Origin: a virus
Virus record (IMG/VR): IMGVR_UViG_3300020197_000033
Location: 1-52,304 of that record
Reading direction: 5' to 3' (one strand)
DNA: 52,304 nucleotides
Below, one piece after another: positions 30,018 through 39,600 of the stretch. The position numbers and the translations under genes are program-made. The first letter of the stretch is position 1; each line of letters starts with the position of its first letter. The notes beneath the pieces are model-generated. The model was not told where the DNA came from and did not search any database. It saw only the letters and a program-made list of their open reading frames with translations.

Positions 30018-30201
30018 TCTGTGGTATTGTAGAGAGATGAAACAGTGGCGATGGACTCTTGTAGATGATCATCGACCTATTATAAAACAAGAATCTGGCC
30101 AAAGACCCGATCTCAGAGATGCAATGAATGATGTTGCCGATACTGTAGAATATCTGTTAGAGTATCAATGCCCGAATGGTGAAATTGGTAAACACGCATG
30201 A
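30007..30201 (+). CDS. Small conserved-looking protein whose end lies inside tRNA-Leu(TAG)
   Basis: A 64-residue protein starting MKINLWYCREMKQWRWTLVDD; the body looks like a compact alpha/beta domain. The last ten residues and stop (CPNGEIGKHA) are read from the 5' half of the tRNA starting at 30170. Either the tRNA gene was inserted over the original 3' end or it landed there with the stop retained. tRNA processing would destroy part of the coding sequence. Confidence 0.6.
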   Translation: MKINLWYCREMKQWRWTLVDDHRPIIKQESGQRPDLRDAMNDVADTVEYLLEYQCPNGEIGKHA

Positions 30202-30249
30202 CTTAGGATCATGTGCTTCGGCTTGGAGGTTCGAGTCCTCTTTCGGGCA
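30170..30249 (+). tRNA. tRNA-Leu (anticodon TAG)
   Basis: An 80-base class II tRNA. The acceptor GCCCGAA pairs perfectly with TTCGGGC, discriminator A. Anticodon stem-loop CATGA-CTTAGGA-TCATG gives TAG. The variable arm is short (GTGCTTCGGCTT region) and the T-arm is GGAGG-TTCGAGT-CCTCT. It is a second Leu isoacceptor, complementing TAA. Confidence 0.92.
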
Positions 30250-30339
30250 TTGCTATTTGCGCTGGAGCTGATAATCCAGAATGCCGTAGCAAAATTGGGG
30301 AAGTGATCCTGCGGTTCCGTCCAAGAGCTCTCCTTCCCC
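30250..30339 (+). ncRNA. Possible small structured RNA between tRNA-Leu(TAG) and next gene
   Basis: Two stem structures follow the tRNA directly. In the first, TTGCTA (30250-30255) pairs with TAGCAA (30287-30292), enclosing CTGGA/TCCAG (30262-30279). In the second, GGGGAAG (30297-30303) pairs with CTTCCCC (30333-30339). There is no open frame with a ribosome binding site and no T-run. T4 also makes small stable RNAs of unclear function in its tRNA cluster, so a similar RNA is possible. Confidence 0.4.
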
Positions 30340-30368
30340 TCACACACAAACACACAAGGAGTAAAATT

Positions 30369-30581
30369 ATGACACCTTACGAACTTAGATTCAACATTTT
30401 TCAGGAAGCAGAAGCACTAGCAGATCGTCAGTATCAATCTGAATATGCTGCTGTTACAATGTGGAATGAAAAACAATGTGACTCAAATAACTTGAAAGAA
30501 TTTCCAACATTTCCTACTTTTGAGTATATTCAACAACTTGCCGAGAATATTAATAACTTTGTAAGTTCTAATTCTAAGTAA
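30369..30581 (+). CDS. Small conserved hypothetical protein
   Basis: A 70-residue protein from ATG 30369 with AAGGAG at ideal spacing. It starts MTPYELRFNIFQEAEALADRQYQ and includes EFPTFPTFEYIQQLAENINNFV; mostly helical. I recall a cyanophage family with this MTPYELRF opening but no known role. A G/C hairpin follows its stop. Confidence 0.75.
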   Translation: MTPYELRFNIFQEAEALADRQYQSEYAAVTMWNEKQCDSNNLKEFPTFPTFEYIQQLAENINNFVSSNSK

Positions 30582-30587
30582 AATATC

Positions 30588-30603
30588 GGGGTGGCAACAC
30601 CCC
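30588..30603 (+). terminator. Terminator-like hairpin
   Basis: GGGGTG pairs with CACCCC across GCAA. There is no T-run, so it may instead be an RNA 3'-end or processing structure just ahead of tRNA-Asn. Confidence 0.45.
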
Positions 30604-30612
30604 CATCAGTAT

Positions 30613-30684
30613 TCCTCTGTAGCTCAGCGGTAGAGCGGTCGGCTGTTAACCGATTGGTCGCAAGTTCGATCCTTGCCGGGGGAG
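30613..30684 (+). tRNA. tRNA-Asn (anticodon GTT)
   Basis: A 72-base tRNA. Anticodon loop CTGTTAA gives GTT. The acceptor TCCTCTG pairs with CGGGGGA through several U-G wobbles, discriminator G. The T-loop TTCGATC and D-arm TAGCTCAGCGGTAGAGCG are normal. Confidence 0.94.
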
Positions 30685-30686
30685 TC

Positions 30687-30759
30687 GGGGAATTAGCTCA
30701 GTTGGTAGAGCATCGCCTTTGCAAGGCGGTTGTCAGGGGTTCGAGTCCCCTATTCTCCA
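30687..30759 (+). tRNA. tRNA-Ala (anticodon TGC)
   Basis: A 73-base tRNA two bases after tRNA-Asn. Anticodon loop TTGCAAG gives TGC. The acceptor GGGGAAT pairs with ATTCTCC and includes the G3-U70 alanine identity pair, discriminator A. It resembles the acceptor of the tmRNA nearby. Confidence 0.95.
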
Positions 30760-30789
30760 TATAAATTATAATAGTGCGATGATTATCTA

Positions 30790-32454
30790 ATGAGAATTAT
30801 TGGAATTAGTCCGAGTCATGATTCTTCTGTATGTGTCTTGAATGATGGAGTTATTGAAGGATTCTATAAAGAAGAACGGTTTTGTGGAATCAAGAAAGAA
30901 TCGAAACCATATCTTTCTGTATTAGAGGCACATAAAAATCTTAAAGGTTCAGTTGATGCGGTAGTTATTTCTACTCCAGATAGTATTGAAGCTGATCATG
31001 GAATTTCAAAACTCTCTAAGAGACTGTTTGATTGTGAAATTATTGATTTGTCTGGTTGCCATCACATTACACATGCTGCATTAGCTTTTGAAAATAGTGA
31101 ATTCAATGAGAGTCTAGTCTTTGTCATTGATAGAAATGGGTCAATTATTGATTATCTGAGGGAATCTGAAACTGTAATTGTTGCCAAGAAAAGTCCATAT
31201 TCATTTATTGAGATTTATAAGAATTATTGTTCTGTTGCTCTGGGCTCAGTTGCGACTCCTGTCGTTGATAATACCATCAATAAACTCAAAAAACAAAAAC
31301 CAAATATAAAACACATATGTAGAAGTTGTTTCAATACTGTAAAAGTATATGAGTCTGCAACAACTTTAATTGGAGAACATCCTCTGGAAAATGGTAAAAC
31401 CATGGGACTTTCTGCATATGGAAATTCTGCAGGATACCCAGATCTTTTTCTAAGAAGTTTGGATACAGATGTATATTGTGTTCCACATGATTCATATTTC
31501 TCTTATGAAACTCGGTTATCACAAGTCACACCAGTTAATTTTAGAGAACTAAATCATTTGTCGTCAAACGGCGTTCCCAAAAAAGATTATGACGTTTATG
31601 CTGATTTTGCAAAACACGTTCAGAGTCAGACTCAGGAAGAAATATACAGAATGATTCAACACTGGGTCTATAAAACTAAAATTAAGAATGTAGTTATCAC
31701 TGGTGGTTATGGTCTGAATGTTGTTGCAAATTCTTATTTTGTAGAGAAACTGCCTGATGTCAATTTCTTTTTTGAACCAATGGCAGATGATACTGGAAAT
31801 AGTATTGGTGGTGCTCTGTTAGTTTATAAAGAAAAATCTCAAACACTTCAATCTCACCCACTTAAAGATACATTCTTTCATGGACATCATTATTCTTTAG
31901 ATCATATTGAGGGATCTACTGTAACTGTTGATGATATTGTCAATCTTATTGCAGATCAAAAATCAGTCGCTGTTTATCAAGGTTTTTCTGAAGCCGGTCA
32001 ACGTGCATTAGGTAATCGTTCGATTCTTTTTGATGCTACTAACCCAGATGCAAGAACCCTCGTTAACTTAATTAAAAAAAGAGAATGGTATCGTCCATTT
32101 GCAGCAATGATTCTTGAAGAAGATGCAAATGAGTATTTTGATATGTTGGGACTGAAAAAAAGTGAGTCAATGACAAACTCATTTCAAGTTCGAGAACAAT
32201 ATGTAGAACTTTTAAAAGGCATTTGTCATGTAGACGGATCTTGTCGATTACAAACAATTGACCAATCACACTCTCTGTATGAGTTACTCGTGAAATTTAA
32301 AGAGAAAAATAACGTTGGCATTGTATTAAACACCAGTTTTAATTTGGCTGGAGCCCCTTTAGTTGAAACTCCAGAAGATGCAATCAAAACTCTTCGTGAA
32401 TCAACTTTAGATTATCTTTGGTTTCCCGAAATTAAAAAACTATTGACAAAATAG
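30790..32454 (+). CDS. Carbamoyltransferase, NodU/CmcH family
   Basis: A 554-residue enzyme. The family transfers a carbamoyl group from carbamoyl phosphate, via a carbamoyl-adenylate, to a hydroxyl on a sugar, antibiotic or other acceptor. N-terminal Kae1/TsaD-like half: IGISPSHDSSVCVL, GCHHITHAALAF (metal His), GKTMGLSAYGN, ITGGYGLNVVANS and MADDTGNSIGGALL. C-terminal half: QGFSEAGQRALGNRSIL, WYRPFAAMILEED and VLNTSFNLAGAPLVETPEDA. Length is normal. Common in cyanophages; the acceptor is unknown but could be a surface sugar or modified nucleotide. It follows the tRNA cluster. Confidence 0.93.
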   Translation: MRIIGISPSHDSSVCVLNDGVIEGFYKEERFCGIKKESKPYLSVLEAHKNLKGSVDAVVISTPDSIEADHGISKLSKRLFDCEIIDLSGCHHITHAALAFENSEFNESLVFVIDRNGSIIDYLRESETVIVAKKSPYSFIEIYKNYCSVALGSVATPVVDNTINKLKKQKPNIKHICRSCFNTVKVYESATTLIGEHPLENGKTMGLSAYGNSAGYPDLFLRSLDTDVYCVPHDSYFSYETRLSQVTPVNFRELNHLSSNGVPKKDYDVYADFAKHVQSQTQEEIYRMIQHWVYKTKIKNVVITGGYGLNVVANSYFVEKLPDVNFFFEPMADDTGNSIGGALLVYKEKSQTLQSHPLKDTFFHGHHYSLDHIEGSTVTVDDIVNLIADQKSVAVYQGFSEAGQRALGNRSILFDATNPDARTLVNLIKKREWYRPFAAMILEEDANEYFDMLGLKKSESMTNSFQVREQYVELLKGICHVDGSCRLQTIDQSHSLYELLVKFKEKNNVGIVLNTSFNLAGAPLVETPEDAIKTLRESTLDYLWFPEIKKLLTK

Positions 32455-32471
32455 ATTATATCTGTTATTAT
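32443..32471 (+). promoter_or_regulatory. Sigma-70-type promoter
   Basis: TTGACA (32443-32448), a 17-base spacer and TATTAT (32466-32471). It begins in the last codons of the carbamoyltransferase gene and reads into the small genes at 32.5-33.6 kb. Confidence 0.75.
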
Positions 32472-32496
32472 TTGTATGTGTGAAGGAAGTGCTATT

Positions 32497-32514
32497 GGAG
32501 GGAGATGTCCCTCC
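32497..32514 (+). other. Leader hairpin GGAGGGA/TCCCTCC
   Basis: A perfect 7-bp stem with a GATG loop, about 25 bases after the promoter. The loop contains ATG 32505 and the stem contains its only ribosome binding site. No T-run follows, so it is a weak terminator at most; it may control initiation of the next gene. Confidence 0.5.
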
Positions 32515-32531
32515 TTCAACTATTAAAATCC

Positions 32532-32723
32532 ATGACTTATAAACCATATAGTCCAGAGTGGCATCGCAAAAGATATCTTAAAGAAGCAATAGATAAGTAT
32601 CTGGACGAACAAATTGATAATGAAGTTATTCTAAACGATCTTTGCGATATTCTCTCGCAAAGATCCGAACAAGCATATGAGGAATTTACTAGAATCAACA
32701 ATCTGGAATCCAGAATTAAGTGA
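32532..32723 (+). CDS. Conserved small cyanophage protein
   Basis: A 63-residue protein. I chose ATG 32532 (MTYKPYSPEWHRKRYLKEAI), the opening I recall in cyanophage relatives. ATG 32505 adds nine residues and has a ribosome binding site, but that site is locked in a hairpin. Helical and charged; unknown role. Confidence 0.7.
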   Translation: MTYKPYSPEWHRKRYLKEAIDKYLDEQIDNEVILNDLCDILSQRSEQAYEEFTRINNLESRIK

Positions 32724-32756
32724 TTAATTCTAAATAATCCTATATGGAAATTGCAT

Positions 32757-33074
32757 ATGCTTTCTACTCAATATCGTCTTCGTCTTGAATCTATTTGTGA
32801 AAAAATTGTTCTTCACGAGGAAGTAAGTCTTGAGGATATGATTTGGGCAGAAAAACTTGCAAAGGCAAATCGTTCTGCTGCGACGATACTTCGTCAGGCA
32901 AGAAGGAAAGCAGAAAATCCTAATATGGATGCAATGGACGATTTTATGAATCAACTTGATATTGGTGGATTGGGACACGAACGATTTGGTCGTCGTGGTT
33001 TTGATAATCCAGATGATCTACACGATTGGTTTAAACGTGACGAGGATCAAACTGATTGGAGACAGAGAGATTGA
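32757..33074 (+). CDS. Conserved cyanophage hypothetical protein
   Basis: A 105-residue protein from ATG 32757 (MLSTQYRLRLESICEKIVLHEEV); frames extending upstream need TTG 32751. The N-terminal 60 residues are helical (LEDMIWAEKLAKANRSAATILRQARRKAE). The C-terminus is Asp/Gly/Arg-rich (GRRGFDNPDDLHDWF). I recognise it as recurrent in cyanophages, with no known function. Confidence 0.75.
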   Translation: MLSTQYRLRLESICEKIVLHEEVSLEDMIWAEKLAKANRSAATILRQARRKAENPNMDAMDDFMNQLDIGGLGHERFGRRGFDNPDDLHDWFKRDEDQTDWRQRD

Positions 33075-33283
33075 AACATGCGCTAATTGTTTCTTTATGT
33101 TTTTTGCCTCTTGCTCTTATCTACATAATTATGAAAGTATCTCTGTGGCTGTCCTCTAGCATATCAGAAGTCAATTATGTCAGAGAAGATGCAAAACGAT
33201 CACACGGACCATATATGGTCAATCCATATGCAGACATTGACGAGGAGGATGAGGAATATGGAAGTCAGTCAGATTATCAATGA
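33071..33283 (+). CDS. Small single-span membrane protein (TTG start)
   Basis: A 70-residue protein. TTG 33071 overlaps the previous stop (TTGA) and has GGAGACAGAGA upstream; no ATG precedes the membrane helix (about residues 4-27). The C-terminus is acidic (YADIDEEDEEYGSQSDYQ). Role unknown. Confidence 0.55.
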   Translation: MKHALIVSLCFLPLALIYIIMKVSLWLSSSISEVNYVREDAKRSHGPYMVNPYADIDEEDEEYGSQSDYQ

Positions 33284-33401
33284 TGCTATACTAGAATGGT
33301 ATTCTGATCAGGGACAAGAAGTTCCTCGATGGAGAATGCAAAAAGACCCACAGTGGTGGATTGATTATATAAAAGAATTAAATCAAAAAAAGGGTCACTA
33401 A
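33258..33401 (+). CDS. Small Trp-rich protein
   Basis: A 47-residue protein from ATG 33258 with GAGGAA upstream: MEVSQIINDAILEWYSDQGQ then VPRWRMQKDPQWWIDYIKEL. It overlaps the previous gene by 26 bases and the next by one. No family is recognised. Confidence 0.55.
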   Translation: MEVSQIINDAILEWYSDQGQEVPRWRMQKDPQWWIDYIKELNQKKGH

Positions 33402-33604
33402 TGACTTACGAAGAGTTTTTGGATATGCCTACAACTTTTCTAGATGATATGGATAAACTGATACAGATCAAACACAAATACCGTATGGAGTTTACGGATG
33501 AGGAGAAAGAAATTAACCAACATCTTCTCACGTATGAAGAAGAAATGAGACTCAATAAATTGAGATATCAGTTTGAGAAGTGTTGGGAAATCAAAGAGGA
33601 TTGA
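33401..33604 (+). CDS. Small acidic helical protein
   Basis: A 67-residue protein starting MTYEEFLDMPTTFLDDMDKL, joined to the previous gene by TAATG. Long helical stretch (EEKEINQHLLTYEEEMRLNKLRYQFEK). Function unknown. Confidence 0.65.
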   Translation: MTYEEFLDMPTTFLDDMDKLIQIKHKYRMEFTDEEKEINQHLLTYEEEMRLNKLRYQFEKCWEIKED

Positions 33605-33627
33605 AAAAATACGGGAATTTTACTCTT

Positions 33628-33634
33628 CTAAATA
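33628..33634 (+). promoter_or_regulatory. Late promoter box for the tail fibre gene
   Basis: CTAAATA lies 31 bases before the ATG of the giant fibre gene, about the same spacing as the boxes at 14.94-14.98 kb. Confidence 0.55.
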
Positions 33635-33665
33635 CAACAGAAGATATTAGGTTTGAGCTAATAAG

Positions 33666-36600
33666 ATGCCTCTATCAAGATTAGAAAATTTCTTAAAGAA
33701 CGCTGAAGGCAATATTTTATATGTGAATCCAAGCGACTTTGATGCCACGGATAGTCTCGAAAATAGAGGCAATTCTTTAACTAGACCATTCAAGACAATC
33801 CAAAGAGCTCTAATTGAAGCAGCAAGATTTTCATATCAAACTGGAAAAAATAATGATAGGATTGATAGAACAACTATCTTAACTTTTCCAGGCACTCACT
33901 ATATCGATAACAGACCAGGATACACTGTACAAGAGACTGGTGGTGTTGCAGTCTATAAAGCGAGAAGAAATAGTTCTTATATATCACAGACTCTTCAAGA
34001 GTTTACAACAGAAACTAACTTTGATATCCTTGATAGGAACAACGAATTATACAAATATAACTCTGTTGAAGGTGGAGTTATTCTTCCTCGTGGTACTTCT
34101 ATTATTGGTTTAGATCTCCGCAAAACAAAGATTAGACCACTCTATGTGCCGGATCCAGAGGATTCTAGATTTGAGTATACTTCCATTTTTAGAGTAACGG
34201 GTACTTGTTACTTTACTGCATTTACTATATTTGATGGAGATATTTCTAAGACCTGTTATTATGACTTTGACAGCAATGTAAGAAGACCAACATTTTCTCA
34301 CCACAAACTATCTTGCTTCCAGTATGCTGATGGAGTAAATAACATCATTATTGATGGTGCTGATAGTCAGCTGACCGATCTTGATATGTATTATTACAAG
34401 ATTGCGAAAGCTTATGGTGATGCATCTGGTAGAGCGATTGGAGACTTTCCAACTTTTGATGATTTCGAACCAAACGTTGACGAATTTAGAATTGTTGGTG
34501 ATCTTTCTGCTGATCCTATTGGCATTACGTCAATTAGAGCTGGAGATGGTAATACATCATCTACAGTTATTACTGTTGATACGTTAAGAAATCACGGACT
34601 GTTCAAAGATACTCCTATTTTAATTGCTGGTATCACTACTAGTATTCAATCGTATAATGGATCTTTCTTAGTTAGTGAAGTTATAACAGACAGGCAGTTT
34701 AGATTTGTTGCTCCATCTGCACCAGGAAATCCATTACCTATTCCACAAGAATTTCAAAATTCTTCTGTTATTATTGAACCTGATACAGTAAGTTCTGCAT
34801 CTCCATACGTTTTTAACTGTTCACTCCGTTCTGTTTACGGTATGAATGGTATGGATTGTAATGGTGACAAAGCAACAGGATTTAAGTCCATGGTTGTTGC
34901 TCAGTTCACTGGTATTTCAATTCAAAAAGATGACAATGCATTTGTTATCTACAACCCAGATACTGCAGTATTTAATGACACCAATACTGTTTCTGACGCT
35001 GAAAAACCGTTACACTCAAACTCAAAGGCAATTTATAAGCCTAGGTATGAAACTTCGCACATGCGTATTCGTAATAATGCAGTTGTGCAAATCGTTTCGG
35101 TGTTTGCTATTGCATTTGCAAGACATTTCCACGCAGAGAGGGGGGGAGATGCTTCAATTACGAACTCCAACTCAAACTTTGGTCAGACCGCACTAGAGTC
35201 TGAAGGTTTTAGACCACAATCGTTCGATAGGGATAACACTGGTTACATCACACATATCATTCCACCAAGAGAACTTGTAGAGGAAGAAACCACTGTATCT
35301 TGGTTGACAATTGACGTAGCTAAAACTGTAGGAACTGCAAATACAAGTAGATTGTATTTGTATGGTTATGATACTCTAGAAATTTCTCCACCATCGCAGA
35401 TTGACTCATATCGAGTTGGTGGTAAAAAGGGAGAACGGTTATATTTGAGTTTGGTTAACACTCTATCTGGTACTGCTCAACAAGCGACATATGAAGCCCC
35501 TGTTTTGATGCAGGTTACAAGTGGAGTTGGTACATCAAGATCAAAAGAATATGATGTAATTAGATCTTCAGGAGTAAACTACGTTATTTCTAACGTTTTT
35601 GGACTCGTTCAGAATCACCAGTTGGTTAATGGTGAAAAAGTAAGAATATTCAGTGATACTGGTGAAACTCCTAATGGTATTGTTAACGATAAAATTTATT
35701 ATGCAATCACTGGTGGTACGCTTGCAAATAATAGAATGCAACTTGCAGCAACATTCAATGATGCTATTGCACGTAGACCAATTACTGGATTATCGAATGC
35801 TGGCGGCAAACTCAAGATCGTAAGTACGGTTGCTGATAAAGTTCCAGGTGAACCAGGACACCCAATCCAGTGGGATGATGTAGTACTTAATTGGTATATA
35901 CTTGTTAATCCTAGTTTTTCTGTAAACACAATCTATCCAAACTTAGTAGCCCTTGGTGCTGGAGTAATTGGTGAGGAATCTGGTTCAACATATATCACTA
36001 GAAGAGTTGATAATAGAAGTCTATTAGATAGAGTCTATAGAGTTCGTTATGTAATTCCAAAAGAACACATTGATGCAAGACCACCTACTCCTGGATTTGT
36101 TTTACAAGAATCTAAAACTACTGGAATTTCCAGTGCATCATTCTTAAGTGCAAATCTTTCAAACCCAACTCAACTTAAGAACGTTAAACTTATTAAAAAT
36201 GCAACATATTCTAGCGGATCTATTATTTTCACTACTGAAAAAAACCATGGATTAGAAGAAAATGACCTTGTTACAGTAACAAATGTACAAAGTTCTAACA
36301 ATAGTACTGCTAAATTTGGATTTGGTTACAATGGCGAAAATGTTGTAACTCAAGTATTAAGTGCAAAACAATTTAGAGTTGCTGGGATCACAACGGATCC
36401 AGGAACGTTCCAAAACCAAATTAACCAAAGGACAACTCAGCAACAGATTGATGTTCTACCAACAATACAAAAATCTAAGAGTGTGGATTCTTTGTATGTT
36501 TATCGTGTAAATGAAATTCGAGGGCATAGACCAGGTATTTCTGGGCAAGATGGTATCTATAACGTTACTCTTGCCTGTGGATCTATTGCACTTGATAAAG

Positions 36601-39600
36601 ACCTTGGATTTGGTGTATCTTTCAAAGCATTCTCACAAGATGTAAGAAATCTTTACCCTCAACAGGACAGAGATAATTATGACTCTGATCCACAGCCAAC
36701 AGTATCTTTTGCATCTCCAGAAATTGTCGGTAAAGTTGTTACCAACGATAGAAAAAGATCACTTACTAGAGAATCCCTTAATATTTTTATGCAGGGGTTC
36801 AATGTTGGTACTGCTGTAACTGGTGCAGTCATCACTGGTACTGGTAATACCACAATTACACTGTTCAGTACAGTAGAACACAAATTCAATTCTATTAAAA
36901 AATTAAATGTAATCAATCCAGGCGCGGGATACAATAATGCATCTGGTATTGCCACGGTCATTTATGATGCAGAACTTGTTAACAATGCTCTTCCTGGAAG
37001 AAATGCTTCTGTCAAAGTAACTGTATCTGCTGCTGGTACAATTACGGATATAAGCCTAAATGATGGTGGATCTGCCTATGGTATTGGAAATACCATGACA
37101 ATTTCTGCCTATCCTGCAGGCAATCCAACAACCTTTGCTGTTGTTCAAGTTTCCGATATCTTTGACAATGTTGGGGATGGACTAGATTTGAACGGATTTG
37201 CTAATGATGCATATAATGGTACTTTTAAGATAGTAGAAGTTCCGACTTCGAAGTCAGTTTCTGTTGAATTGGGAACTTATAGAAGTGCTGGTGATGTTTA
37301 TATTCCTAGAACCGACCGAAGATTCCCACAGTACTCTGCTGCAAATCCAGGAGTTGCTATTACTTCTATTGAAGTATTGGATAGGTCAAAAGGTATCGCT
37401 AGAGTCAGAGTAAAAGGCAATCACACATTAGTTGCTGGAAATACTCTCACTATTTGGGGTACTGGTAATAGACTATTTGACGAAAGAACATTTGTTGTGG
37501 ATGACGTTGAACCAAATGCTCCATTGACTGGCTTGCATATCAATGTTGGTATTATTACGGCGGGGGTATCTACTGCCTATTCAATTACTAATTCAAGACT
37601 GTTTGGTTATGGGGTTAGATCCAAATCTAGAGCACTTGGTCAAGGTGAAAATAATCTAGGTGCAAGAGGATCTGTTATATGGACAGGTATTAGTACTACA
37701 CTTGCTGCTCCTATTTCTGCAACAGACACAACAATCTCATTAACAGACACTGCTGGATTTAGGAGAGGCGATTATTTACAAATTAACGCGGAAATTGTAA
37801 GAATCGCTAATGATAATATCAATACAGTTCTTCGTGGCCAGTTTGGTACAGTTTCTATTCCTGCAATTTCTGGTACTACAGTCAAGAAGGTTGATATTAT
37901 TCCGATTGAACTCCGTCGTCCTTCAATTCTTCGCGCCTCTGGTCACACATTTGAATATCTTGGGTATGGTTCTGGTAACTATTCGACTTCATTGCCGCAA
38001 AAACAAAACCGTGTTCTTGGATCTGAAGAACAATTAACCGCACAGAAGAAAGAACTTTCTGGAGGTAAAGTTGTTTACACTGGTATGAATGACAGTGGTG
38101 AATTTTATACTGGATATAACAAATTGTCTGCAATTACTGGTGAGGAAGAAATTATCGGGGCGCCCATCTTCACATATACTGGTGATGATGCAGAAACAGA
38201 AACTACCAGAAAACTCTCTGGTGTATTTGACGAACTTTTGGTAAGAGAAGGCATTACCGTAGAAGGTGGAGATAACAACAATAGAACCTCCCAGTTCTAT
38301 GGTCCAGTAAACTTCACAAAGAAACTTACAAATAACTCTGAAGAGGGCATTGAAACTATCAATCTCTACCTCAAAGGTAGTGCTCCTCAAGGAAAACTAC
38401 TTACAGTTGGTATTTCTACTCCAGCAGTAACAAAACGATCTGGTGACACATCATTTGTTTCTACGCCTCTTGCTGGCGGATATCTTGGTTGGATTTTCTC
38501 TGAAGGTGAGTGGAGAAGATTTGGTGTAGTCTCTCAAGAGAGAGATAGAAACTTTATCAAACTTGACCAACTTGGTATTGGTAGATCTAACTCTGCATTT
38601 AATTTTACTGATGCTCTCGAAGTTAATGGTACTGTTAAGTTAAAAGATCTTTATGTCTCTGGTATTGTTACTTTTGCATCCAACCAGTCATTCTCTGGTG
38701 TAACTTACGATACCATTATTGTTAAGAAGGTTGCAAATTTCTGGGGATATAATACAACTGGTGGTATTTCTGCAGAGGGCATTCCTTGGGAAAATTACAA
38801 TCGTTATACACAGGTTCATGAAGCTGGGGTTTCTCAACTTTATGATTTGGAAACCGTTGGTACTTATGTAACTTTTAAACCATCATCTAAACTTAGAATT
38901 GAAGGTCCAATTTTTGACTCATTTGCTGGAGTTAGTACCTTTGTTGGTACACTTGATGTAGGAAACCTTGAGTGTGATGGTGGGTCAGTTAATGTAACCT
39001 TCCTCAACGCACTACAAGCAGGCATTAGTACTCTTGCGGTTAACAATACATTATCAGCTAGAGTTGGTGTTATTACTGATCTTCATTCAACTGTTGGTGT
39101 TTTTACAAACGGATTATTTGCAAATGTAGGAATTGTCACCAATCTATTCTCTACCACAACTAGAGTCGATACACTATACGCATTTAATGGCATCACCACT
39201 AATGTTGTAGCACTTAATAATGTAACAACTCCAGTTGTTTACAGCAATGTAGGTGTCTTAACAAATATTAGCGGAACCAATCTGAATTACAGTAATATTA
39301 CTGGTGTTGCTGTTACAGCAACAAGATTGAATTTTACTGACCAATTCTTTGGCCCTACCGCATTTGTTAACACGGGTATCATCACCTCAGTTCAGGCAAG
39401 ATACATTGGTGGTTTGGGTAATGCTGGACCAGGACAACCATCTTTACAGATGAATGTTAACTCTGGTGTGGTAACTTCCCTTGTTGGTTATGCAATAACA
39501 TATCAGGAGTTGCAGTTGACTTCTGGTGGTCGAGCATCAATTCCTATTCTTTATGCAAATACTGGTATTATCACCAATCTTGGTGATGGCACTACAAACC

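Noticed and set aside
30250-30339. Possible tRNA-Ile(GAT) pseudogene (CTGATAA looks like an Ile anticodon loop)
   Set aside because: The loop has eight bases with the only good stem, there is no D-arm or T-arm consensus, and the outer stems do not fit a cloverleaf. I list it only as a possible structured RNA.
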